64,000 nt of DNA, taken from assembly GCA_018398805.1 (NCBI GenBank), contig JAGFBZ010000713.1, forward strand, positions 124,001 through 188,000, in the 5' to 3' direction. Within the stretch, counting starts at the first letter, position 1. Every line of letters starts with the position of its first letter. A program made the position numbers and the translations under genes. The notes under the pieces were generated by a model. It had not been told where the DNA came from and did no database searches. It saw only the letters and a program-made list of their open reading frames with translations. Shown in pieces: positions 33,642-46,125 of the stretch. Source of the stretch: Hirundichthys speculiger. Lineage: Eukaryota; Chordata; Actinopteri; Beloniformes; Exocoetidae.

Positions 33642-34660
33642 GGAGGCCGTCAGGAATCAGTCCACCGGTAAAAGACACCAGACTGGTTCCTGGTTGGACC
33701 GGAGGTCGTCAGGAATCAGTCCACCGGTAAAAGACACCAGACTGGTTCCTGGTTGGACCGGAGGTCGTCAGGAATCAGTCCACCGGTAAAAGACACCAGA
33801 CTGGTTCCTGGTTGGACTGGAGGTCGTCAGGAATCAGTCCACCGGTAAAAGACACCAGACTGGTTCCTGGTTGGACTGGAGGTCGTCAGGAATCAGTCCA
33901 CCGGTAAAAGACACCAGACTGGTTCCTGGTTGGACTGGAGGTCGTCAGGAATCAGTCCACCGGTAAAAGACACCAGACTGGTTCCTGGTTGGACTGGAGG
34001 CTGTCAGGAATCAGTCCACCGGTAAAAGACACTAGACTGGTTCCTGGTTGGACTGGAGGCTGTCAGGAATCAGTCCACCGGTAAAAGACACCAGACTGGT
34101 TCCTGGTTGGACTGGAGGCCGTCAGGAATCAGTCCACCGGTAAAAGACACCAGACTGGTTCCTGGTTGGAGTGGAGGCCGTCAGGAATCAGTCCACCGGT
34201 AAAAGACACCAGACTGGTTCCCTGTTGGACTGGAGGCCGACAGGAATCAGTCCACCGGTAAAAGACACCAGACTGGTTCCTGGTTGGACTGGAGGCCGTC
34301 AGGAATCAGTCCACCGGTAAAAGACACCAGACTGGTTCCTGGTTGGACTGGAGGCCGTCAGGAATCAGTCCACCGGTAAAAGACACCAGACTGGTTCCCT
34401 GTTGGACTGGAGGCTGTCAGGAATCAGTCCACCGGTAAAAGACACCAGACTGGTTCCTGGTTGGACTGGAGGCCGTCAGGAATCAGTCCACCGGTAAAAG
34501 ACACCAGACTGGTTCCCTGTTGGACTGGAGGCTGTCAGGAATCAGTCCACCGGTAAAAGACACCAGACTGGTTCCTGGTTGGACTGGAGGCCGTCAGGAA
34601 TCAGTCCACCGGTAAAAGACACCAGACTGGTTCCCGGTTGGACTGGAGGCTGTCAGGCGC
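33642..34660. repeat. 59-bp minisatellite, about 17 copies
   Basis: The unit runs ggaggc/tcgtcaggaatcag, then tccaccggtaaaagacacc and agactggttcctggttggact. The period is 59 bases (for example 33651 and 33710). Variants such as ccggttgg and gaggctg occur in blocks, which suggests higher-order copying. Confidence 0.95.
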
Positions 34661-34887
34661 AGCGTTGGCAGTCAAACACATATTCCTGCTGTTATCACAA
34701 CTCATGTCAGACTCTTTTCCGGTTCAGAAAGCAGTTTTTCTCCTCATCAGAACAGTCCTGCTCTGTTTCAGTAAAGTCAAGATGTGATGGACAGACAGTG
34801 ACGGCGTTTACCTCTGCTCATCCTCCTCCCCTCATGACACGATCTCAGCCTCTTAATAAACTGCCAGAGCAACACACACTCCTGCAG

Positions 34888-34914
34888 CCCCCCCCCCCCC
34901 CCCCCCCCCCCCCC
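34888..34914. repeat. C27 homopolymer
   Basis: Uninterrupted C run directly after ctgcag. It makes a G-quadruplex-capable G run on the minus strand. Confidence 0.95.
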
Positions 34915-35211
34915 GGAGACTGTGGATGCCTCTGTTTCCTAACTAGGGAAAGTTTCTAAGAAGTACCAATAAACTTGCTGCTGTCTCATGTCCAATCTGA
35001 TCTGTCAGGAAGCTTTTTGATCATTTATTCAAAGTCAAAACATCATCACATTTTTATTCTTTCCTAAAAGTGTCTGGACAGCAGAAACTGCACACAAACA
35101 CACACAGCAGGTAAATTAAAGTAAGTCTCAGTAAATTTATCTCTAATGATGCCACTGACATTAAACCTTCACCAGATGTTGGTAACATCCATGAAATCCA
35201 CACAAGCAAGT

Positions 35212-36476
35212 ACCGTATTTTCTGGATTATAAAGCGCACTTGAATATAAGCCGCACCCATTAAAATATAAACGAAATATATATTTTGTGACATATAAGCC
35301 GCACCGGACTATCATCAGTCTACACGCCGGATGGCTCAGCTGACCTGGCAGGTGCTGTCTGGTGACCTGTTGTGGCCCAGCACCGCCGGGGGAGACGACA
35401 ACGGCCTGGTCCGGTCCGCATGATGAACCGGGCTCTGGGACGGTCGGCTCCGTCGCTCGCCGGACAGAATGGAGCTCGGTCTTCCCAGAGGAGACGGTCT
35501 GGTTCATCGGTGTTTCCTCCTCTGACCTGGAGATATCTCACTGGTCATCGTTATGGTGATATACTGGTTCTAACGGCTGTTAACTGTTTTTACGGCTGCT
35601 AACGGCGGTTACCTGGAGTTAGCACTCGGACCACGGGACCGGGCATGAAAAGGAGCGCTGGACGCTAGCAGCTCCTCTAGTACACCAGATTTTTCCTGGT
35701 GTACTGAAACTTGAATTTCCCCCCTTTGGGGATTAATAAAGTATTTTTGAATTAGAATTTTTGAATTGAATAAGCCGCCGGTATCCAGGCTGAGAAATGA
35801 GATATTTATGCTGAAAGATTTTGTACCATAAGTGTTTATTCACATACCTGAACTGATTGTTTCTGAACAGAACCTGTAACACGGCAGTAAAAGTTCTGAT
35901 CAAACTAAACAGAAAAGTCATTGATGGTTTTATTCATTTTCCTCCTGGACACTAAAACCAAGTTGCTTTATTTTTCCTCCTCCTGTGTACTGAAACCCCC
36001 CCACACAGCAAAAACATCCGGAACAGACCCGTATCAGGGTTCACTTGCACTCAGTGCCGGATCCGCTTTGGAGCCGGATCACGGACCTGCTGGCTCCACG
36101 CTGAGTCCGGTCCACATCTGTGATTAAAACCTTACCTCTGCGGCAGGTCCACTCAGAACCCTGAAATCCACTGAGGAACCAACAAACTGATAAATCCATG
36201 TGTGTCTGAGTAGCTACAATGGTCAGACACACCTGGATTAATCAGTTTGTCCAATAATAACAGGTATTGATGCTCACAAAATGAATGTAGAGTAGCATAG
36301 CCAACATAGGCTACTGAACAAAAACAGAATAGCCTTTAACTACTTGGTTTGTTTTTTGGTTTTTGCACTTCCTGCTAGAGCGCCCCCTGAGGGCTGAAGA
36401 AAAACTCATAGAAAAGCTGCATCTCTGTATAAGCCTCATGGTTTAAAGCTTGGGACAAAAGTCCGGAAAATACGGT
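35212..36476. mobile_element. DNA transposon of the accgtattttccgg family
   Basis: Left end accgtattttctgga and right end (inverted) accgtattttccgga form terminal repeats. Inside are several copies of ataagccgc (35246, 35293, 35769). A non-repeat middle with no coding signal follows. This family is common in fish genomes, but I could not name its superfamily. Confidence 0.65.
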
Positions 36477-36529
36477 TAATCAAACCACAGATGTTCATAA
36501 ATGAGGTCATGTGTCATAAAGTGAAATGA

Positions 36530-37250
36530 CTCGGGGAAAAGTATCGAACATTCTTACAGGAATGTATTTAATACTTGAAACCAAAGCCTTTGTTGGTCAT
36601 GACAGCTTCAGAGCACCTTCTCTGTGTTCAGGCGCTGCTCAGATGGGATTTTCTTCAGGTCTAGAAGGTTCCCTGGTCCTCCTCTTTGAACTCTGATCTT
36701 GAGGATCTCAGCTGTCAGGTGATTGGCTGAACCCTTCTAACAGCTTTATTTTCCTTTTCTAAAAAACTTTCTGTTTGGGATCGTCGTCTTGCTGAAAACC
36801 CTTGTCTCATCTTCATCACCCTGGTAGATCAGGATGATCAGCAGATTTTTATCATCCCTCCTTCAGTTATCTGACGTTCGTCAGGACTGTGAGCTGAAAT
36901 CAGTCCCTCACCACGATGCTTCCACCTGTTGCTCTGGTGTTTTTGGGCTGATGCGTAGCCTCGTTTGTCCTCCAAACATGGTCTCATTATTACCTGAGCA
37001 GACTATACTCTCCCATGTCCAAATGTTGTGCAGCAAACCTTCAACAAGCTCCAACAGGCCTGTTCCTCAGCAGGGAGTCTTTCATGGTGAACCTGCACAC
37101 AGGCCGGATCTCTGAAGCTTCTGAAAATCCTTCTCTCCTCTGTCAGGAACCTGGAGAGGTCCACCTGGTCATGAAGGGTTGAACCACAGACCCAACCGTC
37201 CTCACTGGAGCATTCAGAACATTCAAGAGTCTTCTGGAACCAATGCTAGC
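36530..37250 (-). mobile_element. Tc1-like transposon remnant
   Basis: Minus-strand Tc1 sequence is visible as its complement: cagtccctcaccacgatgct, gtttgtcctccaaacat and a ggatcgtcgtcttgctg block. There is no usable transposase frame. The limits are approximate. Confidence 0.55.
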
Positions 37251-37444
37251 ATGTTTTACAACGATAAGGTTGCAAAGTCTTGAGAGGGTTCTGTTTTTAC
37301 CATCATGAGATGTTCCTTGTGTGACACCTCCACCTGTGTGCAGGTGTGTTCAGGTTAACGGTTGCCGTGGTGACCGGTGATCTAGTCCTCTGACCATCTC
37401 ACCTTAATGCTGCTACCTGCATCTGTTTATGTGGTCATTTCATT

Positions 37445-38890
37445 CAGTCCTCTCTCTGTCCTCCATCCTCTCTGTCCTCCTCCCTCTCTCTGTCCTCAAT
37501 CTTCTCTGTCCTCCATCCTCTCTCTGTCCTCAATCTTCTCTGTCCTCCCTCCTCTCTCTGTCCTTCATCCTCTGTCCTCCATCCTCTCTGTCCTCCATCC
37601 TCTCTCTGTCCTCAATCTTCTCTGTCCTCCATCCTCTCTCTGTCCTCAATCTTCTCTGTCCTCCCTCCTCTCTCTGTCCTTCATCCTCTGTCCTCCATCC
37701 TCTCTGTCCTCCATCCTCTCTCTGTCCTCCATCCTCTCTCTGTCCTCAATCTTCTCTGTCCTCCCTCCTCTCTCTGTCCTTCATCCTCTGTCCTCCATCC
37801 TCTCTGTCCTCCATCCTCTCTCCTGTCCTCCATCCTCTCTCTCTGTCCTCCATCTCTCTGTCCCTCCATCCTCTCTGTCCTCCATCCTCTCTCTGTCCTC
37901 CATACTCTCTGTCCTCCATCCTCTCTGTCCTCCATCCTCTCTCTGTCCTCCATCCTCTCTCTGTCCTCAATCTTCTCTGTCCTCCCTCCTCTCTCTGTCC
38001 TTCATCCTCTGTCCTCCATCCTCTCTGTCCTCCATCCTCTCTCTGTCCTCCATCCTCTCTGTCCTCCATCCTCTCTGTCCTCCATCTTCTCTCTGTCCTC
38101 CATCCTCTCTCTGTCCTCCATCCTCTCTCTGTCCTCCATCTTCTCTCTGTCCTCCATCATCTCTCTGTCCTCCATCCTCTCTCTGTCCTCCATCCTCTCT
38201 GTCCTCCATCCTCTCTGTCCTCCATCCTCTCTCTGTCCTTAATCTTCTCTGTCCTCCCTCCTCTCTCTGTCCTTCATCCTCTGTCCTCCATCCTCTCTGT
38301 CCTCCATCCTCTCTCTGTCCTCCATCCTCTCTGTCCTCCATCCTCTCTGTCCTCCATCTTCTCTATGTCCTCCATCCTCTCTCTGTCCTCCATCCTCTCT
38401 CTGTCCTCCATCTTCTCTATGTCCTCTCTGTCCTCCATCCTCTCTCTGTCCTCCATCCTCTCTCTGTCCTCCATCCTCTCTCTGTCCTCCATCTTCTCTC
38501 TGTCCTCCATCATCTCTCTGTCCTCCATCCTCTCTCTGTCCTCCATCCTCTCTGTCCTCCTCCTCTCTGTCCTCCATCCTCTCTCTGTCCTTAATCTTCT
38601 CTGTCCTCCCTCCTCTCTCTGTCCTTCATCCTCTGTCCTCCATCCTCTCTGTCCTCCATCCTCTCTGTCCTCCATCCTCTCTGTCCTCCATCCTCTCTGT
38701 CCTCCATCTTCTCTCTATGTCCTCCATCCTCTCTCTGTCCTCCATCTTCTCTATGTCCTCCATCCTCTCTCTGTCCTCCATCCTCTCTCTGTCCTCCATC
38801 TTCTCTATGTCCTCCATCCTCTCTCTGTCCTCCATCCTCTCTCTGTCCTCCATCATCTCTCTGTCCTCCATCCTCTCTCTGTCCTGTCTC
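37445..38890. repeat. 16/18-bp polypyrimidine-rich minisatellite with higher-order repeats
   Basis: The + strand is about 1.45 kb of ctctctgtcctccat-type units 16 or 18 bases long, almost free of G except for tgt, and purine-rich on the other strand. A longer block (tcaatcttctctgtcctccc, then ttcatcctctg) recurs near 37535, 37640, 37750, 37970, 38240 and 38590. The 395- and 545-codon open frames in it are artefacts of the repeat. Confidence 0.95.
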
Positions 38891-38904
38891 TCCTCTCTTT
38901 TTCT

Positions 38905-39110
38905 TTCTTTATCCAGCTGGTCTTCATCAGGAAGGTCCCCCCATGTGATCCAGGTCCTGGTCCAGGTTTCTTCCTCTTAAAGTGGAGTTTTTTCTTGCCA
39001 CTGTTTGTCTTATTTTTTTTTTCTCCCACTGTGGGAGTTTTTTTACCTGCCATTATCCTTGATTAGGATTTAATATTATAAATTTAGTTAATGATATTTG
39101 CTTGGTAATG
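38905..39110 (+). repeat. Dispersed fish repeat fragment
   Basis: Contains ccaggtttcttcctctt and gttttttcttgccactgt, a tail I recognise from common fish interspersed repeats. No coding potential. Confidence 0.5.
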
Positions 39111-39449
39111 AGACGCCTCCTTATAAGCCGGTGGTTGGAACTGTTATGTTTGGTTGCAGAGGACCCAAATGAAGGTGACCAGGGAGTCAGAAATCAAAGA
39201 GCACTTCCAGGGCTGGAAAAATCTGAGGAGCCACAGTTTGAGACACACCAAAGCAGAATAAAATAAAACCGAAAACAAGAACTGAAACATTGAGTGCAAA
39301 AGAAGAAACTGTTCAGCGGCTAAAAGGCTGGACAGACAGCTAGCAATGTTTTGGGGACGCAGCAGCAGAAACAGAGTTCAGGGGTTCAGCACCAGGAGGA
39401 GGGACGGCAGAGTTCAGGTGAACTGAGGAGACTTGCAAACCATGGGTGA

Positions 39450-41125
39450 CAGGAAGGGAAGACTGGAGCTGGAGCAGCAGCTGGAACACCTGGAGCGCAG
39501 CTGGTCAACTATCTGGAACACCTGGAGCAGCAGCTGGAACACCTGGAGCGCAGCTGGTCAACTATCTGGAACACCTGGAGCAGCAGCTGGAACACCTGGA
39601 GCAGCAGCTGGAACACCTGGAGCAACAGCTGGAACACCTGGGGCAGCAGCTGGAACACCTGGAGCAGCAGCTGGAACACCTGGAGCAGCAGCTGGAACAC
39701 CTGGAGCAACAGCTGGAACACCTGGAGCAGCAGCTGGAACACCTGGAGCAGCAGCTGGTCAACTATCTGGAACACCTGGAGCAGCAGCTGGAACACCTGG
39801 AGCAGCAGCTGGTCAACTATCTGGAACACCTGGAGCAGGAGCTGGAACACCTGGAGCAGCAGCTGGAACACCTGGAGCAACAGCTGGAACACCTGGAGCA
39901 ACAGCTGGAACACCTGGAGCAGCAGCTGGAACACCTGGAGCAGCAGCTGGTCAACTATCTGGAACACCTGGAGCAGGAGCTGGAACACCTGGAGCAGACA
40001 CTAGAACACCTGGAGCAGCAGCTGGAACACCTGAAGCAGCAGCTGGAACACCTAGAGCAGCAGCTGGAACACCTGGAGCAGCTGGAGCAGCAGCTGGAAC
40101 ACATGGACCAGCAGCTGGAACACCTGGAGCAGGAGCTGGAACACCTAGAGCAGTAGCTGGAACACCTGGAGCAGCAACTGGAACACCTGGAGCAAGAGCT
40201 GGAACACCTAGAGCAGCAACTGGAACACCTGGAGCAAGAGCTGGAACACCTAGAGCAGCAGCTGGAACACCTGGAGCAGCTGGAGCAGCAGCTGGAACAC
40301 ATGGAGCAGCAGCTGGAACACCTGGAGCAACAGCTGGAACACCTGGAGCAGCAGCTGGAACACCTGGAGCAGCACCTGGTCAACTATCTGGAACACCTGG
40401 AGCAGCAGCTGGAACCCCACTGAGCAGCAGCTGGTCAACTATCTGGAACACCTGGAGCAGGAGCTGGAACACCTGGAGCAGACACTAGAACACCTGGAGC
40501 AGCAGCTGGAACACCTGGAGCAGGAGCTGGAACACCTGGAGCAGGAGCTGGAACACCTGGAGCAGACACTAGAACACCTGGAGCAGCAGCTGGAACACCT
40601 GGAGCAGGAGCTGGAACACCTGGAGCAGACACTAGAACACCTGGAGCAGCAGCTGGAACACCTGGAGCAGGAGCTGGAACACCTGGAGCAGCAGCTGGAA
40701 CACCTGGAGCAGGAGCTGGAACACCTGGAGCAGGAGCTGGAACACCTGAAGCAGCAGCTGGAACACCTGGAGCAGCAGCTGGAACACCTGGACCAGCAGC
40801 TGGAACACCTAGAGCAGCAGCTGGAACACCTGGAGCAGGAGCTGGAACACCTAGAGCAGCAGCTGGAACACCTGGAGCAGGAGCTGGAACACCTAGAGCA
40901 GCAGGTGGAACACCTGGAGCAGGAGCTGGAACACCTAGAGCAGCAGGTGGAACACCTGGAGCAGGAGCTGGAACACCTGGAGCAGACACTAGAACACCTG
41001 GAGCAGCAGCTGGAACACCTGAAGCAGGAGCTGGAACACCTGGAGCAGACACTGGAACACCTGGAGCAGCAGCTGGAACACCTGGAGCAGCAGCTGGAAC
41101 ACCTGGAGCAGACACTGAAACAGAA
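39450..41125. repeat. 21-bp minisatellite, about 75-80 units
   Basis: The unit gagcagcagctggaacacctg is 21 bases, so in one frame it encodes the heptad LEQQLEH over and over, and in another GAAAGTP. Interspersed variants insert a ggtcaactatct motif. Parts on the + strand (39446-40156, 40905-41150) are open in the heptad frame, which is interrupted by frame changes near 40100-40900. No promoter, splice site or similarity to a known gene was seen, so I list it as a repeat. Confidence 0.95.
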
Positions 41126-41799
41126 GCTGGGATGGCTGAAGCAGAAATAGGGGCCGGGACCTTGGCAACAAGAACAGGAGTGGGATTCAGGGGCCCTCAG
41201 GATGAGGAGAACCAGCCTGGACTTGTTCATTCAGCCCATCTGTCTGTCTTGGTATTAACCAGTTAGCTGGACTCGGCTCCTGCCAATATGGTTCCACCCT
41301 GAACCCCCAAAAACAGGCTTAAAGCCGACTCTTCAGAAACCTGCAGGTGACATCACAGAAGGTTTGTCCAGGTCTTTTTATATCATCTATGGTTTTGTCA
41401 CAGCTGACGAAGCTGCTGAGAAACCATGGCAACCAGACCACACAGACGAATCTCTGAAACACTTTTATTTTAAATTCATCATTCATCTATAAGTATATCC
41501 AGATGTGGGTATTATATAATTTATATCGATCCCCTGTTCCTGGGGTGACTTACAACATTTCACTTCCATTCAAATAAATAACGTGAACATTGTTTTATAT
41601 GCAGTCATGTCTAAATGATGGAGGTTGATGTGTGAAGAGTTGTTTGGTCTGATCTAAACAACAGTCCCTGAATCGGAATAATCTTATCAATTCCCATCCC
41701 TAAATGTAGGTGTCTTGTATGTTCTTTCACTCGGGCTAAAAGCGCTACATATCCAAAACCATCTTAAAGAGTATTTTTTATTTCACTCAACTGAGTTTG

Positions 41800-43129
41800 T
41801 CAGTTTTTATGAGCGACTCTTACAACGAAACTCTTCATGATGCTGGCACGCAGGTCTTTGCTGACCAGTCCGTAGATGATGGGGTTGATCGCTGGAGGAA
41901 CGATGACGAACAGAACGCTGAAGAACTTCCTTATGTTTTGGGAGACGGAGGGGAACCTATAACTTACAACTATGGTCAATATTGCTATTTTATAGAGGAC
42001 ATATATAACAATGTGGGGAACACACGTCTGCAGGGCTTTGTTATGGGTGCTCCTGTCAGTTCTGCCTTGTTTCAAAGAAGCACTAAGGATTCTGATGTAG
42101 GATAAAGCAATGACGACGAAGACCGCTGTACTCAAAGACCAGGTCATGGACAGACCTGGAAAACACAGAAAAGAGACAGATGACATTTGCATTTAAATAT
42201 ATGTAAATCTAAAACGAGGAAGTTTATAAACCATCTAACCGTAGATGTTATTGGCGGGGGTGGGGATGCAGGCCAGGTTGAGGATGCTCCGGTTGCTGCA
42301 GTAGACGTGTTTGATGGTTCGGCCACACAGCGGTACGTTCATGTGGAAGCTGAAGAGCACAGCTATGAGCAGCAGAGCAACGATCCAGGCCAGAGCGCAG
42401 CAGACGTGCAGCCGAGCTGAAGTCATGATGGAGTGATACCTGAGGGGCTCACAGACTGCAACGTACCTGCACAGAGACGAGTCCAAGAGAAGCATCCTCA
42501 GCTTTACTGCAACACATGGAACAAGTATTCAGCAGCACAGACACAGTTTATGAGTAAAAGCATGTAAAAGTCCCTAAAAAGAACAATTCTGATTCAGATT
42601 TCAAACATCAACTCTTAGACGGATGATTTGCAGCAAAGAAGCCTTCAAAGAATGTTTCCAAGGCCTCTTAGAAGAGCAGATACACAGATTAATGACTCTA
42701 TCAGGGTTAGGGTTAGGAACATTTCTCTTGATCTTCTGATGCGTCTTGTCACCTGTCGTAGGCCATCACGCCCAGAATCGTCTGCACCGCGACGCCGTAC
42801 GTGTGAACGCAGAAGCCCTGGGCGATGGCCGGGCCGTAGGGGATCCTCTTCTGCCCCATCAGGAAGTGCATCATGAGGCGAGGCAGCACCGCCGTGGCGC
42901 CCAGCAGATCACACACCATCAGGTGACAAACCATCACGAACATGGGTCTGTGCAGGTTCCTGTCCATGATGATGACGCACACCACCACACCATTACCCAG
43001 CAGCACCACCACGTAGGCTAACAGAGCCAGGAAGAAGAGGAAAGGACCGTAGCCTGGTGGCACGTCGAAGCCCTGCAGTTCAAACACGATCGGATGTTTG
43101 AGGGGAACCACCATCGTTTGGTTTTCCAT
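41800..43129 (-). CDS. Three-exon odorant receptor (copy A)
   Basis: The coding exons are 42753-43129, 42240-42466 and 41800-42155 (377, 227 and 356 bp), giving 319 residues. Intron 1 splits the codon after AYD (phase 2) with donor gtgaca and acceptor tgtgcag. Intron 2 is in phase 1 after NNIY, with donor gttaga and acceptor ttttccag. The start MENQTMVV follows an acceptor (attttacag) by 12 bases. Landmarks: LHRPMFVMVCH, AYDR then YVAVCEPLRYHSI, KALQTCVPH and INPIIYGL. Odorant receptors are usually intronless in the coding region, so the split is unusual but is repeated in copy B. I am unsure of the OR subgroup. Confidence 0.9.
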
Positions 43130-43460
43130 CCAAGTGTGGTTCTGTAAAATATAGATCAATGAAACCCTTTTAGACAGGTGAGGACTCAGGTATCAGACAG
43201 TGATGATGTCAGGTAAACATGCTGCAGCAAACTCCAATTACAGGCTGAAACACATAAATACATGTGACATTTGTCAGGATCATTTACAGTTAAGGGCATA
43301 AAAAAGATTATTTTATAGTACCTATAAAAGAAATAACTGACGTTCAATGTTCAGGCAGTCCAGGAGAACTTTAATAATCAACCAAGAGGTGAAGGTTAAC
43401 GAATGAAAAAGATAAAGTCTGTTGTGCCCTCCCTCCATCAGAGCAGATGTTCCTCTGACT

Positions 43461-43540
43461 TCATGAAGAAAGGGTGTCGTCCTTTTATTGACTTCACTTT
43501 GTTTTTGACGTCGTCCCAGAGTCATCTGCACCATGGAAAC
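43461..43540 (-). promoter_or_regulatory. Candidate promoter of OR copy A
   Basis: An 80-bp block, 330-410 bp upstream of the copy A start, is conserved upstream of copy B. The minus strand has caataaaagg (43481-43490) as a TATA-like box, then ctttcttc about ten bases downstream. The ends carry catggtgcag. Conservation in otherwise diverged DNA is the main evidence. Confidence 0.55.
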
Positions 43541-43859
43541 ATCTGGATGAGACTGGTTTCTAGCGCAGAGGCACTAAAAATCCAGAGCAAATGACATTGG
43601 TAGATCACTTTCACAGTGCATATTTCTTTTTATGCACTAAAAACATAAACACTCTGGTAATCCATTCTAGGACATCTCACCATTTATTGCACCAAGTTTC
43701 ACTTTCCTACTTTGTTACAGAGGTTTTATAGAGGTTTTTAAAGAGGACTGAATCGACAATGGTGGCACGTGGGACACCTTATTGTCGTGAAGGAGTTTGT
43801 GATGTTGCACCTGGGCGGCCCAGGTAGAGTCCAGGTAGAGTAGTTGGTCCTGTTGGATT

Positions 43860-43892
43860 AATCAAAGAACTTCTTTCAAAAGTTCTTTGATT
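43860..43892. repeat. Perfect hairpin, 13-bp arms
   Basis: aatcaaagaactt at 43860-43872 and its reverse complement at 43880-43892, separated by a 7-base loop. No terminator context applies in a vertebrate genome, and its role is unknown. Confidence 0.7.
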
Positions 43893-44585
43893 GATATTCT
43901 GAACAGTTGTGGTTGGTCAATAAAGAGCACTTGTTAAATGCCCTTGTTAAAATGATGGGGGGAATACAACATACATTAAAGGCTGTCAGTTATCTATGAA
44001 ATGCGTTCCAGCGTAATTTCAATATGTAGATTGTCAGTCTGGGTCAGTCTCATAGACTGTCGATCTAGAGATCTAACCCAACCATATGAGACTCTCTGGA
44101 TGAGGCTCAACTTCTCTGCACATGAGCTGATGCAGGTTTTTTAACTGGAGCATCAACGTTTCCCAGAACGTCGCGTTTTTGTGCACCCTGAGCCAGTGTC
44201 ATTTGCCTTTGTTCGTTAATGGCCAAAAATTGATGAATTGGTGCTTGTTGCTTCTAAGATCTTGGACCCGACTGATTTAAAGTGCCATGAAAAAGTAATT
44301 GCGCCCTTCCTCATTTCTTTTTTTTATTATTTGGCATGTTTGTCACACTGTTTCAGATCATCACACAGACTTAAATGTTAGACAAAGATAATCCAAGTAA
44401 TCATAAAAATTCAGTTTTTAGGTGGTGATTTTATTTAAGGGAAAAAAAAAAACTATCCAAACCTACATGGCCCTCAGTGAAAAAGTAATTGCTCCCCCGT
44501 TAAATCATGAAGTAACTTTGGTAAATCTCAGATCAGTTTCTCTGGCCACAACCAGGCTTGACTAGTGCCAGACCTGTCAAATTAA

Positions 44586-46125
44586 CCCTTGTGTGATGTT
44601 AGGGTCTTTTGGACCCATTTTCAATCTTTACTAAAATAAAAATCATACAAGTAATACTTTTTTCAACTTGAAACTCATTGTCCTTGGCTTATTTTATGTA
44701 AGGGGTATGGAGGATAACTTTTTTGCGGGGAGCTCCCACTCTACACCCCCCCTTCACATTTACATCACTCTCAGGGTGTTTGGGTCCAAAGGACCCCAAT
44801 GTAAGACAATAGGGCAGTAGTCTACTCTACGGCTTTAGTGTGAACATTGGAATAGGACCATATAGATTGTTGCATACCTTTACTTGCCTTCCTTCTACCA
44901 GAGACTAGAATACCTGAACAGAAGGTGGAGTGGGGGATATATTTTTCCCAATCAAACTTGACCCAAGGGGGCGGGGCTTCGCTACCACGCCATTATGCAA
45001 CAGGAATCCTACATCCCAGCCCCTGTGTGTGCTAGAGACATGATGCATGCACCAGGGGGTCAACAGGGACAGCCCTGAGTGCACCTTACTGTCCCACAAC
45101 CACCCTTGATCAAAGGGGGTGGGGCTTCGCTACCACGCCACCTGCAACACAAATCCCATAATCAAGCCCCTGTGTGAAATCAATTCCATGCAATAAATAT
45201 CAATAGTACTGAAGGCCTGCTTTCCTTTATTTATAAGCAAGTTGACTGCAGTATTGATCATAACTGTTTTACTGTATGTGATGTATTTATAGATAATATA
45301 GAAGAGGTCAAGGTACATGGTACCTGATATGGTCTAATAATAGTATCAATAGTGGCTTGGAGGTCAGACTCCACCCCCTTGGACCAATGTAGATTGGGGA
45401 CTGGTCAGAAACCACCCACAAGCAACAACCTGGTGAAGACAGTATGTATTTGGCCCTCACAAGGGCTAAGTTGTGGGATTCGTCGCATGCATGATGGCAA
45501 AACTCCACCCCCCAAGGTGACAGTCAGTACAGGGAAGGTCAGTGACATCACAGCAATGCACCAGTAACCCTCCAGTGAAGACAGCGTGTCTCTAGCCCAC
45601 ACAGAGGCTGAGAAGTGGGATTTGTGGTGTGCGTGATGGCGAAACTCCGCCCCCAAAGGTCGAGGTCATCATAGGGAGGGTCAGTGATGTTAAGGCTACC
45701 CACTAGTAACCCACTAGAGAAAATAGCATGTCTCTAGCCCACACAGAGGCTGAGAAGTGGGATTCGTGGCGTGCGTGATGGCGAAACTCCGCCCCCAAAG
45801 GTCGAGGTCATCATAGGGAGGGTCAGTGATGTTAAGGCTACCCACCAGTAACCCTCCAGTGAAGACAGTGTGTCTCTAGCCCACACAGAGGCTGAGAAGT
45901 GGGGCTGGTGGCGTGGAAAAAAGCGTTTCAAATAGGCTCCGCCCCCTCAGGTTGGAGAAACCTAGTGGTAGGTCAGTGACCTAAAGGACAACCCTTAAGT
46001 TTCCTCCGGTGAAAACAGAATGTCTCTAGCCTGCACAGGGGCTGAGTTATGGTATGAAACCCCAAGGGGTCCAAAGGACCCCTTAACACCCCGAGAGTGC
46101 AGAAAATCCTAACATCACACAAGGG
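44586..46125. mobile_element. piggyBac-like non-autonomous element
   Basis: The ends cccttgtgtgatgttagg (left) and, inverted, the same 18 bases (right) are identical. Both ends are flanked by TTAA (44582-44585 and 46126-46129), the piggyBac target. The 1540-bp interior has no recognisable transposase; it carries tandem ~142-bp units. Insertion is into the Tc1 remnant. Confidence 0.82.
45430..46050. repeat. Tandem units of ~142-150 bp inside the piggyBac-like element
   Basis: tgtctctagc recurs at about 45587, 45729, 45871 and 46021. Each unit has ccacacagaggctgagaag, gatggcgaaactccgcccc and agggtcagtgatgttaag. Earlier, more diverged units seem to start near 45440. Confidence 0.8.

Noticed and set aside
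37429..39066. 545-codon open frame on the plus strand
   Set aside because: It consists of minisatellite units with no non-repeat domain except the final ~50 codons, which are a dispersed repeat. Long frames exist on both strands here.
39433..40488. 351-codon collagen-like or heptad protein
   Set aside because: It is a tandem array with no promoter, no splice site and no supporting homology. Kept only as a finding.
43860..43892. Rho-independent terminator
   Set aside because: The hairpin has no T run after it, and this termination mode does not apply in a vertebrate nucleus.
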